DNA of 64,000 nucleotides from Acidisoma sp. L85. Its GTDB lineage: Bacteria > Pseudomonadota > Alphaproteobacteria > Acetobacterales > Acetobacteraceae. Location: assembly GCF_009765865.1 (NCBI RefSeq), contig NZ_LMUQ01000039.1, positions 310,406 through 374,405 of the forward strand, in the 5' to 3' direction. The position numbers and the translations under genes are program-made. Position 1 is the first letter of the stretch, and each line of letters opens with the position of its first letter. The notes below the pieces were generated by a model. The model ran no database searches, was not told where the DNA came from, and saw only the letters and a list, made by a program, of their open reading frames with translations. Below, piece after piece: positions 8,212-17,162 of the stretch.

Positions 8212-10119
8212 GTGACTCGTCTGGCGGATATCTTTTCCCGCAGACCCCCCGTCACGACAGATGCGACACCGCTTGCGCAGGCACGCCAGCCGGAGCGTCG
8301 GCAGCGCATGGTCGAGGCCCTGCGGCTGACCGCCCTGCGCAACTGGGCGGATGCCCATTCCGATGCGATCCGGCATGAGGGCAACGGCAAGGCGCCCGGC
8401 GCTACCGCCGCTCCACCCGCTTTCGCCATGGCGGACGTCGTGACGACGCTCTGGACACGCGTGCTGCGGATCGATGCCGCCGATAGTTCATGGCCGGACC
8501 GCGACCGCATCATCGTCGCGACACGGCAGGATGCGCGGCTGATGCGCGCGGTGCTGGAACTGTCGGGCCTCGATCCCGCTGACCTGTCGCATGGCCTGCC
8601 GGGGATCGAGGCGGTCATCGGCCAAGCAGGTGAGGCGCTCTCCTTCGCCGTGGGCTGCGTGCTCAGCGAGCGCATGCTCGCGGCGCGTTTCGGCAAGAGC
8701 CTGGTCGATCACCGCGCCTGGCTCTTCGCGACACCGGCGGACATCACCGGCGGCATCGGTTATGAGGCCGCGAGCCTCGCGGGTGAGCTGAAGCTATCGA
8801 AGCTCGCCATCCTGCTGGAGGAACCGGCGCATCCCGAGCCGGATGAGACGCCGGCGGCGGAGTTGCTCGAGCGTTTCGCCTCCTGGGGCTGGGCGACCAA
8901 GCGCATCGCGGGCCATGACGCGGCAGCTATCGCTTCAGCGCTGTCCTTCACACTCAGGGCGCGCAAGCCTGTTCTGCTGGTGTGCAAGACCTCGGCGCCC
9001 GCTCCGCCTCGCACGGACCGCGCAATCTCCGAGGATGTCTCTGAAGCCTGGCGCGGCGCGGGGGCGCGTGCCACGGCGGCGCGGCGCGGCTGGCTCAAGC
9101 GCCTAGCGCGTCATGCTTTGGCCGCCGACTTCGAACGGGTTCTCAATGGCCGCCTGCCGGATGGCTGGCGCGATGCGGCCCGCGTCAATCGCAGCGCGCT
9201 GGCGGAAGAAGGCGCCGCCCTCTCCGGCCCGGAAGCGAGCCGCCGCGTCATCGAAGCGCTCGGGACCGCGGTGCCGGAGATGATCCGGGCCTCCCTCGGC
9301 GCGGCAGGACGGCCGGCGGGACTTGCACCGCTGGGGCAGGAGCCCGTCGAAAATGGCGATTTCGCGCGGCGGCATATCCAGTTCGGCAGCCGTCAGGTCA
9401 GCATGGCCGTCACCCTAGCCGGCGTCGTCGGGCATGGCGGCCTGATCCCGGCCGGCGGCCTCGCCATGTCTTGCGGACACACGCTGTTTCCGGCGATCCG
9501 CACGGTCGGCCGCCACCGCCGCCGCATCGTCTTCACATTGCTGGAGGAAGCGGCTGAAACCGCGTCCGCCGAGTATCTCGCGACGTTCCGCGCCTTGCCC
9601 GAGCTGCTGGTCTTCCGCCCCGCCGGCGCGGTCGAGACCTCCGAATGCTGGGAGCTCGCTCTGCACAAGGAGGATGGGCCGAGCGTCCTGGTGCAGACGC
9701 CGCAGCCCGTCCCGCCGTGGCGCACCGATACAGTCGAAAATTCCTCGGCGCGCGGCGCCTATCTGACCGCGCCGGAAGAGGGTCCCCGCGCGGCCACCCT
9801 CATCGCAAGCGGTGCCGAGGTCGGGCCCGCGCTGGCGGCGCAAGCGGCCCTGGCGCAGGCCGGCATTACCGTGGCGGTGGTCTCCATGCCCTGCTGGTCA
9901 CTTTTCGCGGCGCAAGACGAGGCGTATCAGACGCAAACCCTGGGCGATGCGCCGCGGATCGGCGTCGAGCCGGGAACCGGATTTGGCTGGGAGCGTTGGC
10001 TTGGCTCGGGTGGCCACTTCGTGAGCAGCGATGTGAGTCTTCCGGGCCAGACGCATACCGCGCAGACTGTCGAGACCCTGACCGAGGCGCTGATTATCGC
10101 GGTCAAGAAGAAGCTTTGA
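8212..10119 (+). CDS. Transketolase-fold protein lacking thiamine-diphosphate motifs (probable pseudoenzyme)
   Basis: At 635 residues from a GTG start, preceded by a perfect AGGAGG at 8202-8207, this aligns by eye with transketolase from end to end: MADVVTTLWTRVLRID (PP domain), SLAGELKLSKLAIL, GHDAAAIASAL, the pyrimidine domain (GGLIPAGGLAMSCGHTLFPA) and the C-terminal domain (VVSMPCWSLFAAQDEAY, EPGTGFGWERWLG). The active site is gone: the SGHPG and NGHG histidines are missing, the metal/TPP motif GDG...N reads TPAD (174-177)...E, the pyrimidine-domain catalytic glutamate in REFGM is Q395 (SRQVSM), and the HDS...GPTHQP loop is absent. It sits where tkt normally precedes gap and pgk; gap follows after 17 bases. 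Transketolase catalysis is therefore unlikely; a regulatory or scaffold role is possible. Confidence 0.85.
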   Translation: MTRLADIFSRRPPVTTDATPLAQARQPERRQRMVEALRLTALRNWADAHSDAIRHEGNGKAPGATAAPPAFAMADVVTTLWTRVLRIDAADSSWPDRDRIIVATRQDARLMRAVLELSGLDPADLSHGLPGIEAVIGQAGEALSFAVGCVLSERMLAARFGKSLVDHRAWLFATPADITGGIGYEAASLAGELKLSKLAILLEEPAHPEPDETPAAELLERFASWGWATKRIAGHDAAAIASALSFTLRARKPVLLVCKTSAPAPPRTDRAISEDVSEAWRGAGARATAARRGWLKRLARHALAADFERVLNGRLPDGWRDAARVNRSALAEEGAALSGPEASRRVIEALGTAVPEMIRASLGAAGRPAGLAPLGQEPVENGDFARRHIQFGSRQVSMAVTLAGVVGHGGLIPAGGLAMSCGHTLFPAIRTVGRHRRRIVFTLLEEAAETASAEYLATFRALPELLVFRPAGAVETSECWELALHKEDGPSVLVQTPQPVPPWRTDTVENSSARGAYLTAPEEGPRAATLIASGAEVGPALAAQAALAQAGITVAVVSMPCWSLFAAQDEAYQTQTLGDAPRIGVEPGTGFGWERWLGSGGHFVSSDVSLPGQTHTAQTVETLTEALIIAVKKKL

Positions 10120-10136
10120 AGAAGGAAGAGAGAACC

Positions 10137-11150
10137 ATGGCTGTGAAGGTTGCGATCAATGGCTTCGGGCGCATTGGCCGCCTCGTTTTGCGCGCGATGG
10201 TCGAGAGCGGCCGCACGGATCTGGAGCCCGTCCTGATCAACGACCTAGGCAGCGTCGAGGCCAATGCGCATATGTTCCGCTACGACAGCGTCCATGGCCG
10301 CTTCCCCGGCACCGTCGAGGTGAATGGCGACGCCATCACCATCAAGCTGAACGGCCGCACCTACGGCCCGATCCGCGTTTCGGCCGAGCGCGATCCGTCC
10401 AAAGTGCCGCTCGCCGGCGTCGATGTCGCGATGGAATGCACCGGCCTCTTCACCAGCAAGGACGCGGCGTCCAAGCTGATCGAGGCGGGCGCGCGCAAGG
10501 TTCTGGTATCGGCGCCGGCCGATGGGGTAGATGCGACGATCGTTTTCGGCGTGAACGACAAAACCATCACCAAGGAGATGACGGTCATCTCCAACGCCTC
10601 CTGCACCACCAACTGCCTGGCGCCGATGGCGAAGATACTGCACGAGAAGTTCCATATCCTGCGCGGCTATATGGTGACGATCCATTCCTACACGGGCGAC
10701 CAGAAGACGGTCGACACGCTGCACAAGGACCTGCATCGCGCCCGTGCCGCTGCCCTGTCGGCGATCCCGACCTCGACCGGTGCGGCCCGTGCCGTCGGCC
10801 TCGTGCTGCCGGAGCTGAAGGGCAAGCTGGATGGAACCGCCATTCGCGTGCCGACGCCCAATGTCTCGCTCGTTTCGCTCGATGTGAACCTGCGCACGCA
10901 CGCGACCAAGGAGCAGATCAACGCGGCGATGAAGGAAGCCTCGGAAGGCGCGCTGAAGGGCATCATCGACTACAACACCGAGCCGCTGGTGAGTTCGGAC
11001 TTCAACCACAACGCGGCCTCCTGCACCTTCGACGCGCCCCAGACGGCGGTTGTCGATGGCGAGTTGGCCCGTGTGCTGGGTTGGTATGACAACGAGTGGG
11101 GCTTCTCGAACCGCATGGGTGATACCGCGGCGGCTTTCGGGGCGCTGTAG
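10137..11150 (+). CDS. gap: Glyceraldehyde-3-phosphate dehydrogenase, type I
   Basis: Catalyses the NAD-dependent oxidative phosphorylation of glyceraldehyde 3-phosphate to 1,3-bisphosphoglycerate in glycolysis. The frame is open much further upstream, but the ATG at 10137 with GAAGGAAGAGAG just before it gives the standard MAVKVAINGFGRIGRLVLRA start and 337 residues. Seen are the Rossmann motif GFGRIG (9-14), IND (34-36; the acidic residue favours NAD over NADP), the active-site SNASCTTNC with Cys156, and the phosphate-binding histidine region TIHSYTGDQ. It lies 17 bases after the transketolase-like gene and before pgk, with an 88-base repeat in the gap to pgk. Confidence 0.96.
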   Translation: MAVKVAINGFGRIGRLVLRAMVESGRTDLEPVLINDLGSVEANAHMFRYDSVHGRFPGTVEVNGDAITIKLNGRTYGPIRVSAERDPSKVPLAGVDVAMECTGLFTSKDAASKLIEAGARKVLVSAPADGVDATIVFGVNDKTITKEMTVISNASCTTNCLAPMAKILHEKFHILRGYMVTIHSYTGDQKTVDTLHKDLHRARAAALSAIPTSTGAARAVGLVLPELKGKLDGTAIRVPTPNVSLVSLDVNLRTHATKEQINAAMKEASEGALKGIIDYNTEPLVSSDFNHNAASCTFDAPQTAVVDGELARVLGWYDNEWGFSNRMGDTAAAFGAL

Positions 11151-11168
11151 GTCCAGCACACTCTGCCT

Positions 11169-11256
11169 CGTCATGCTCGGCGAAGGCCGAGCATCCAGGC
11201 CTTGCCTGCGTAAAGAAAGCAAGGCGTGGATGGCATGCCTTCGCATGCCATGACGG
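11169..11256. repeat. 88-base REP-like palindromic element, copy 2
   Basis: Second copy of the element at 7473-7560, here lying inside the 127-base gap between gap and pgk. The right-hand hairpin is GGCATG (11232-11237) / CATGCC (11244-11249) around the same CCTTCG loop. Relative to copy 1 a C:G pair has become a T:A pair, a compensating change that keeps the stem. The left half forms ATGCTCGG/CCGAGCAT. Confidence 0.8.
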
Positions 11257-11277
11257 TGTGAAAAGGGGAACGACACG

Positions 11278-12465
11278 ATGACCTTCCGCACGCTGGATGA
11301 CGCCGATCTCAAGGGCAAGCGCGTGCTGCTGCGCGCCGACCTCAACGTGCCTGTGCGCGATGGCCGCATCACCGATCTCACGCGCGTCGAGCGGGTGGTG
11401 CCGACCATCCGCGAGATCGCGGAGAAAGGCGGCCGGGTCATCGTCTGCTCGCATTTCGAGCGGCCGAAGGGAAAGCGCGTGCCGGAAATGTCGCTGCGGC
11501 CGCTGGCCGACGCGATCGGCAAAGTACTCGGCTCGCCGGTCGGTTTTGTCGATGACTGTATCGGGCCGGAGGTCGAGGCCGGCGTCGCCAAGATGAAGGA
11601 CGGCGATGTTCTGCTGCTCGAAAACACCCGCTTCCATTCGGGCGAGGAAGCGAACCACGTCGAGATGGCGAAAAGCCTCGCCAAGCTCGCCGATCTCTAT
11701 GTGAACGACGCCTTCTCCGCCGCCCATCGCGCCCATGCCAGTACCGAGGGCGTGGCGGGCCACCTGCCCTCCCATGCCGGGCGGCTGATGCAGGCCGAAC
11801 TGGAGGCACTGGAGAGCGCGCTGACCGACCCGGATCGGCCGGTCATGGCGATTGTTGGCGGCTCGAAGGTTTCCACGAAGCTCGACCTGCTCGGCAATCT
11901 GCTGGGCAAAGTCGATGTCCTGGTCATCGTCGGAGCCATGGCGAATACCTTCCTCGCCGCCAAGGGGCTGCCGGTGGGCAAGTCGCTGCAGGAGAAAGAC
12001 CTCCATGACACCGCGCGCGAGATCATGAAGCGCGCCGAGGGCGGGCGATGCGAAATCCTGCTGCCGGTGGACGGCACGGTCGCGCAGGAGTTCAAAGCCA
12101 ATGCCGCCACCCGCACGCTTGCGGTGGATGCCGAGCATGACGGCATGGCGCTGGATGTCGGGCCGGAGACCGCGAAGCTCATTATCGCGCGGCTCAAGAC
12201 GGTAAAGACGCTGGTCTGGAATGGCCCGCTCGGCGCTTTCGAGACGCCACCCTTTGAGGCTTCAACGATGGCGGTCGCAAAGGTCGTCGCGGAACTTACG
12301 CGCGCCGGAAAGCTGCGCAGCGTGGCGGGCGGCGGCGATACGGTATCGGCGCTGCGTGAAGCAGGCGTCACCGATGAGCTGACCTATGTGTCCTCGGCGG
12401 GCGGCGCCTTCCTGGAGTGGCTGGAAGGCAAGACGCTTCCGGGCGTCGCGGCGCTGCACGCATGA
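11278..12465 (+). CDS. pgk: Phosphoglycerate kinase
   Basis: Transfers phosphate from 1,3-bisphosphoglycerate to ADP in glycolysis. The 395-residue protein has the family landmarks: [15 protein letters not shown] near the N-terminus (substrate-binding), HRAHASTEG, the hinge GGSKVSTK, and the nucleotide-binding GGGDTVSAL and [18 protein letters not shown] near the C-terminus. A GAAAAGGGGAA stretch just upstream serves as ribosome site. It follows gap after an intergenic 88-base repeat that could fold into a hairpin in the gap-pgk message. Its stop overlaps the ATG of the following FAH-family gene (ATGA). Confidence 0.96.
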   Translation: MTFRTLDDADLKGKRVLLRADLNVPVRDGRITDLTRVERVVPTIREIAEKGGRVIVCSHFERPKGKRVPEMSLRPLADAIGKVLGSPVGFVDDCIGPEVEAGVAKMKDGDVLLLENTRFHSGEEANHVEMAKSLAKLADLYVNDAFSAAHRAHASTEGVAGHLPSHAGRLMQAELEALESALTDPDRPVMAIVGGSKVSTKLDLLGNLLGKVDVLVIVGAMANTFLAAKGLPVGKSLQEKDLHDTAREIMKRAEGGRCEILLPVDGTVAQEFKANAATRTLAVDAEHDGMALDVGPETAKLIIARLKTVKTLVWNGPLGAFETPPFEASTMAVAKVVAELTRAGKLRSVAGGGDTVSALREAGVTDELTYVSSAGGAFLEWLEGKTLPGVAALHA

Positions 12466-13145
12466 GCGAGTTTGTGATTCCGGCGCCTCCTGTCCCGGCT
12501 GTGCCGGTGCGCGGTGGCGGCTTATTCCCGGTGCGCCGGATCTTCTGCGTGGGCCGCAACTATGCGGCGCATGCGCGGGAGATGGGGCATGATCCCGATC
12601 GCGAGCCGCCCTTCTTCTTCACCAAGCCGGCGGATGCGATCGTCACCGGCGGCGAGATGCCCTACCCCGCGGCGACGAGCGAGCTGCATCACGAGGTCGA
12701 GCTGGTCGTCGCCATCGGCGCCGGCGGCCGCGACATCGCCGAGACGGATGCGAAAGCCCATATCTGGGGCTACGCAATCGGCATCGACATGACGCGGCGC
12801 GACCTGCAGGCGGAAGCCAAGAAGCTCGGACGGCCCTGGGACATGGCGAAGGGCTTCGACCATTCGGCGCCAATCGGCGAGATCGTGCCGGTGGGCAATT
12901 TCGGCAGGTTCGAAAGCGGCCACATCCTCCTGAACGTCAATGGCGCCGAGCGGCAGGAAGGCGACCTGCTGGATATGATCTGGAGCGTGCCCGAGGTGAT
13001 CGCGGCGCTGTCCCGGCTGGTGGAATTGCAACCCGGCGACCTCATCTTCACCGGCACGCCAGAGGGCGTGGCCGAAGTGAAGCGCGGCGATGAGTTGGAG
13101 GCGATGATCTCGGGGCTGCCACCGCTGAGGGTGAGGGTGGTTTAG
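12462..13145 (+). CDS. Fumarylacetoacetate hydrolase (FAH) family protein
   Basis: The 227-residue protein belongs to the FAH family, Mg-dependent enzymes that hydrolyse or decarboxylate oxo-acids such as fumarylpyruvate, acylpyruvates or oxaloacetate. Seen are the family opening [14 protein letters not shown], the metal ligands HHEVELVV (E-x-E) with a later Asp in [10 protein letters not shown], and the closing [10 protein letters not shown]. Its ATG is inside the pgk stop (ATGA), so it is translationally coupled to pgk. The neighbours do not fix the substrate; an oxaloacetate or acylpyruvate clean-up activity linked to central metabolism would fit, but that is inference. In many alphaproteobacteria fba occupies this place. 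Confidence 0.85.
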   Translation: MSEFVIPAPPVPAVPVRGGGLFPVRRIFCVGRNYAAHAREMGHDPDREPPFFFTKPADAIVTGGEMPYPAATSELHHEVELVVAIGAGGRDIAETDAKAHIWGYAIGIDMTRRDLQAEAKKLGRPWDMAKGFDHSAPIGEIVPVGNFGRFESGHILLNVNGAERQEGDLLDMIWSVPEVIAALSRLVELQPGDLIFTGTPEGVAEVKRGDELEAMISGLPPLRVRVV

Positions 13146-13160
13146 CTCAGCATCGAGTTC

Positions 13161-13970
13161 ATGCCCCGTCCGCTTCGTATCGTTACCTGGAACATCAATT
13201 CGATTCGCTTGCGGCAGGTGCTGCTGCGCGATGTCGTGACCGCGCTCGACCCCGATGTCGTGTGCCTACAGGAAACGAAATGCCCGGACGAATTTTTTCC
13301 GCTGGAACTGCCGGCGGTGCTCGGCCTGCCGCATGTCCAGTTTCGCGGGATGAAAGGCTATAACGGCGTCGCCACCTTCTCGAAGCTGCCGATGCGGCGG
13401 CACGGCACGACACAAGATTGGTGCGGGCGTGAGGATTGCCGTCACCTCTCCGTCGAGATCGACGCGCCCGGCGGCCCGCTGGTTGTCCACAACTTTTATG
13501 TGCCGGCCGGCGGCGATATTCCCGACCCCGAGGTCAATCCGAAATTCGCGCATAAGCTCGATTTCGTGGCCGCCGCGCGGGATCATTTCGCGCCGACGCC
13601 TGAGCTGAAACGTACCGTGCTCGTCGGCGATCTCAACATCGCGCCGCTGGAGCATGATGTCTGGAGCCACAAGCAGCTTCTCAAAATCGTCTCACACACG
13701 CCGGTCGAAACCGCTTTGCATACTGAGTGGCAGCGCACCTGCTTTCATGACGCGTTGCGCCACTTCGTGCCGGACGATCAGAAGCTCTACACTTGGTGGT
13801 CGTATCGAGCACGAGACTGGGAAGCGGCGGACAAGGGACGCAGGCTCGACCATATCTGGGTCACGCATGACCTGACGGGGCGGCTTGTCCGTCATGCCAT
13901 CCTGAAGCAGGCGCGCGGCTGGACGCAAGCGTCGGACCATGTGCCAGTGCTGCTGGAAATGAGACTTTGA
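13161..13970 (+). CDS. xthA: Exodeoxyribonuclease III / AP endonuclease
   Basis: Class II AP endonuclease and 3'-5' exonuclease of base-excision repair. The 269 residues carry the endonuclease/exonuclease/phosphatase motifs in order: TWNINSIRLR, LQETKCPDEFFP (catalytic Glu), GDLNIAP (Asp, Asn), LDHIWVTHDL and the terminal SDHVPVLLEM with the Asp-His pair. It follows the FAH gene after 15 bases and converges on the TPR glycosyltransferase-like gene, whose 3' end is only 9 bases away. No terminator is obvious between them. Confidence 0.93.
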   Translation: MPRPLRIVTWNINSIRLRQVLLRDVVTALDPDVVCLQETKCPDEFFPLELPAVLGLPHVQFRGMKGYNGVATFSKLPMRRHGTTQDWCGREDCRHLSVEIDAPGGPLVVHNFYVPAGGDIPDPEVNPKFAHKLDFVAAARDHFAPTPELKRTVLVGDLNIAPLEHDVWSHKQLLKIVSHTPVETALHTEWQRTCFHDALRHFVPDDQKLYTWWSYRARDWEAADKGRRLDHIWVTHDLTGRLVRHAILKQARGWTQASDHVPVLLEMRL

Positions 13971-13979
13971 ACCAAACGC

Positions 13980-15464
13980 TTACGGCGAGCCGGCGAGCGC
14001 TTGTGTGATCGCCTCCACCACCTCGTCCCAGCGTCGTGCCGCGCTTTGCCGGAATAGCGTGATGCTTGGGTACCATGGCGAGTCCGAGCGCTCCTGGAGC
14101 CAGCGCCAGTCGGCGGCATAGGGCAGCATCACCCAGCACGGCCGGCCCATGCCGCCCGCGAGATGGGCGACGGAGGTATCGACCGTCACCACCAGATCAA
14201 GAGCACCGATAACGGCGGCGGTGTCCTCGAAGTCGATGATTTCGGCGCCGGCATCGATGAGTGGCGCATGACCCTGATAGTTCACGAGCTGCCCGGCCGC
14301 CTCGCCCTTCTGCAGACTGACCAGCGCGATGCCCCGCACCGCCGCGAGCGGGTTGAGCGCCGACAGCGGCATCGAGCGGTTGCGGTCGTTGCGATGGGTG
14401 GCGCGTCCCGCCCAGACCACGCCGATGCGGCGCAGACCGCTCGGAACCTGACGATCAAGCCGTGCCTTCCAGAGGATCGCGCGGCCCGCATCCGGCTCGA
14501 TCGCCGGCGGCGGCGGAATAGTGTCGAGCCTTGTGCCATGCAGCCGGGGAAGGCCAGAGATCGGGCAGAAGGTCGCGAACGCGGGGCATTCGGACCAATT
14601 CGTGAAAATGTGGAGCCGGGGGAAAAGCCGCCGGAAGAGCGGCGCCATTTCGATGCTGGTCGCCATGACGATGCGCGGGCATCGTGCCGCCGCCCATCGG
14701 ATATAGCGGCTGAACTGGATGACGTCGCCGAAGCCTTGGTCACCGATCAACAGCAATAGGCCACCGCCAAGATCGCCGCCCCATTGCGGGCGGCCCTGTT
14801 GCAGCGCTGGCGGCATCAGGCGCGGGAAGCCGGCCAGCCGAAAGCGCCACTCGTACTCCTCCCAGCCCTCCGCGTAATTGCCGAGCAGGAGCTGCGCCTC
14901 GGCGATGGCGAAATGCGGCCCGGGCATCATCGGCTTCAGCGCGATGGCCTGACGGGCACAATTGACGACCTGTTCGGGCTCGCCTCTCTCCTGGTGGATG
15001 ATCGCCTGGTTGTGCAGGGCCAGCGGGTCCGCCGGCTGCAAGTCGAGACCCCGGCTGGATGCGGCAAGCGCATCATCCAGCCGTCCCGCCACGCGATACA
15101 TCTCGCTGAGGTTGCGCAGGTAAACGGCGTTTTGCGGTGCGGCGAGAATGGCATGCTCGACCAGCGCGACAGCCTGATCGACGCGCTCGCGCCGGAAGGC
15201 GACAACGCCTGCGAGATGCAGCGCGTCGGGCTCCTCCGGCGCGGCGCGCAGGATATGCACGGCGAGTTGCTCGGCGTCGTCGATGCGGCCACTTTCTTCG
15301 GCACGGACGGCCATTGCCAACAGCGATCGGAACGGCACCGGAATGAGCCGCTCGAGCTCTGAACGCCAGTCCGCGTCGAGCGGGACCTCAAGCTTGTCCT
15401 GGCTCAAGCTGGCTCCTTCGCCCCTATCCTTCAGGTGTTCGGGAAATGCATCCTGGCTGGTCAC
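13980..15464 (-). CDS. TPR protein with C-terminal glycosyltransferase-like domain
   Basis: 494 residues. The N-terminal half (about 40-230) contains tetratricopeptide-like repeats, for example ALHLAGVVAFRRERVDQAVA and ALHNQAIIHQERGEPEQVV. The C-terminal half resembles the nucleotide-sugar side of GT-B enzymes of the GT9/GT41 type: LVVTVDTSVAHLAGGMGRPC and the preceding Rossmann-like segment are typical. Such TPR-glycosyltransferase-like proteins are common in alphaproteobacteria and are thought to act on surface proteins or glycans, but the donor and acceptor are unknown. It lies 10 bases downstream of a TPR-sulfotransferase on the same strand, so the pair is probably co-transcribed. Confidence 0.75.
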   Translation of the reverse strand: MTSQDAFPEHLKDRGEGASLSQDKLEVPLDADWRSELERLIPVPFRSLLAMAVRAEESGRIDDAEQLAVHILRAAPEEPDALHLAGVVAFRRERVDQAVALVEHAILAAPQNAVYLRNLSEMYRVAGRLDDALAASSRGLDLQPADPLALHNQAIIHQERGEPEQVVNCARQAIALKPMMPGPHFAIAEAQLLLGNYAEGWEEYEWRFRLAGFPRLMPPALQQGRPQWGGDLGGGLLLLIGDQGFGDVIQFSRYIRWAAARCPRIVMATSIEMAPLFRRLFPRLHIFTNWSECPAFATFCPISGLPRLHGTRLDTIPPPPAIEPDAGRAILWKARLDRQVPSGLRRIGVVWAGRATHRNDRNRSMPLSALNPLAAVRGIALVSLQKGEAAGQLVNYQGHAPLIDAGAEIIDFEDTAAVIGALDLVVTVDTSVAHLAGGMGRPCWVMLPYAADWRWLQERSDSPWYPSITLFRQSAARRWDEVVEAITQALAGSP

Positions 15465-15474
15465 AGGGCCGGTT

Positions 15475-17100
15475 TCAGTCGAGCTGGTAGCCTAACTTCT
15501 CAATCCAGGGCTCGAGGATCGGCAAAGCCGGGGCGAGTTCGTCTCGGTAGTGGCGATAGCGGTAGCGCGACCGGTCATAGAGCGGTTCCTTAACCTGCGC
15601 GTAGCTTGCCGTGCGCGAATGATGGCGGCTCTCATGGAAGACGAGGGACGCCGGCTCGTAGGCCACGGACAGGAAGCCGCACAGCGCCCTCAAGGTTTCT
15701 TCTGGCTCCGTCAAAAGGTCCTCGTAGCGCAGAGTGTGCAGAGACAGGTCGATCTCGGCCCTGTAATGTGCGACGAGCTGCATGATGCGCGCGTAATGCG
15801 TCGCCGCCGAGACCAGGCTGCTGGCGCAATGAAAACCATGGGTCAGCATATTGCCCATGATCGAAACCATGACATCCAGCGGATGCCGGACGACATGGAT
15901 CAAAGGCGCTTTCGGGAAGATCAGCGAGATGAGACCGAGATGAGTCTCGTTGAGCGGCATCTTGTCGGTGAAAAGATCCTTGTCCGGCTTGAACACGCCC
16001 ATTTGGGCGGCGCGGTGCAGATAGACATCCCGCAAGTCATTCAAACCTTGCTGACGATCGCCCATCCATAACTCGCTCAAAGCCTCTGGGTAGCTGAGCG
16101 GACTCTCGAGAAGGCGCTGGAGGGTCGCGGCGATATCGCTCACGAAAGGCAATTCGTCACCCGCCGCGATGCGCGAATGACGGGACAGCATCTGTTCGAG
16201 AAGCGTGGTGCCGGAACGCGGAAAGCCGAGGATAAAGATCGGTTGCGGCCCAGGGGCGACATCCGCGCGCGGTAGCAGCGCCAACCGGCCGCGCGTGAAG
16301 AAGCCACGCAGCCGGCGTATCATCTCGCTGACCGCCTCGTCCTGATAGATCTGGCCCAATTCGTCCCGCACGCGCCGCTTGCTTTCGAGGAAGACCTCGA
16401 AGGCCGCCGCATATTCGCCGGTCTGGTCGAGCAGGCGGCCTTTTTCCGCAAGTTCGGCAGGGGTGAGTTTGCCCAGTCGCACCTGCTGCTCCAGGCGATC
16501 GAGCACCGCGAAGGCGCGGTCATTGTCGTGTAGACGGGTGTGTAGAACAGCGCGGGTCAAAAGGCTGTCGGGATCGTCGGGAAAGAGCCGGTCGATGATA
16601 TCGAGCAAAGAACCCGCTGCCTCGAACCGGCCATCCGCCTCTTCCAGCCGGGCCCAGCCGAGCAGGCTTTGCCGCACCCGCGGATTGGCACTGACCGATT
16701 CCTGATAGAGGCGTCTCGCCTCATCGAACCTGCCCTGCTTCTTGAGGTTCCAGGCAAGATTCGCGATCACGATGGGGTCGCGCTTGCCCGTCAGGCTCAG
16801 GACGCGGCGGTAGTGGAATTCCCCCGGTTGCGGGCGGTGCACGCCGGTTAGCACCATGGCGAGCAGGTTGTGACTTTTCGGATCCTCCGGCGCGATGCGC
16901 ACGGCATTCCGCGCATGGACCTCAGCCTCTTCCAGGGCGCCGCGCGCGAGAAGCGCCATGGCAAGCGCCTGGGTGGCGGGTAAATCGTTGGGATTCGCCG
17001 CGACCCGCTTGGCCGACTCCTTTTCAGAGGCGGTGGCAGGGGATGCCGGCAGGCCCGCGAATTCAACCGATGACTGAGAAGAACCGACCGAGACGTTCAT
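15475..17100 (-). CDS. TPR-repeat sulfotransferase family protein
   Basis: 541 residues. The N-terminal half (about 25-250) is made of tetratricopeptide-like repeats (ARRLYQESVSANPRVRQSLL). The C-terminal half is a sulfotransferase domain with the 5'-phosphosulfate loop FILGFPRSGTTLLEQMLSRH and a later HVVRHPLDVMVSIMGN segment that matches the 3'-phosphate loop of PAPS enzymes. It would transfer sulfate from PAPS to an unidentified acceptor. The next gene downstream is another TPR protein with a glycosyltransferase-like domain, which suggests joint modification of a surface component. Both are on the minus strand below secDF, with about 60 bases between secF and this gene. Confidence 0.82.
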   Translation of the reverse strand: MNVSVGSSQSSVEFAGLPASPATASEKESAKRVAANPNDLPATQALAMALLARGALEEAEVHARNAVRIAPEDPKSHNLLAMVLTGVHRPQPGEFHYRRVLSLTGKRDPIVIANLAWNLKKQGRFDEARRLYQESVSANPRVRQSLLGWARLEEADGRFEAAGSLLDIIDRLFPDDPDSLLTRAVLHTRLHDNDRAFAVLDRLEQQVRLGKLTPAELAEKGRLLDQTGEYAAAFEVFLESKRRVRDELGQIYQDEAVSEMIRRLRGFFTRGRLALLPRADVAPGPQPIFILGFPRSGTTLLEQMLSRHSRIAAGDELPFVSDIAATLQRLLESPLSYPEALSELWMGDRQQGLNDLRDVYLHRAAQMGVFKPDKDLFTDKMPLNETHLGLISLIFPKAPLIHVVRHPLDVMVSIMGNMLTHGFHCASSLVSAATHYARIMQLVAHYRAEIDLSLHTLRYEDLLTEPEETLRALCGFLSVAYEPASLVFHESRHHSRTASYAQVKEPLYDRSRYRYRHYRDELAPALPILEPWIEKLGYQLD

Positions 17101-17162
17101 TCCGATGATAGAACGTCATGCCCGTCCGTTCGTCAACCGGAATGAGATGAGCGCGAATCCGC

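Noticed and set aside
7473..11256. CRISPR-like repeats
   Set aside because: Only two copies, 3.6 kb apart with diverged centres and internal palindromes; they are REP-like.
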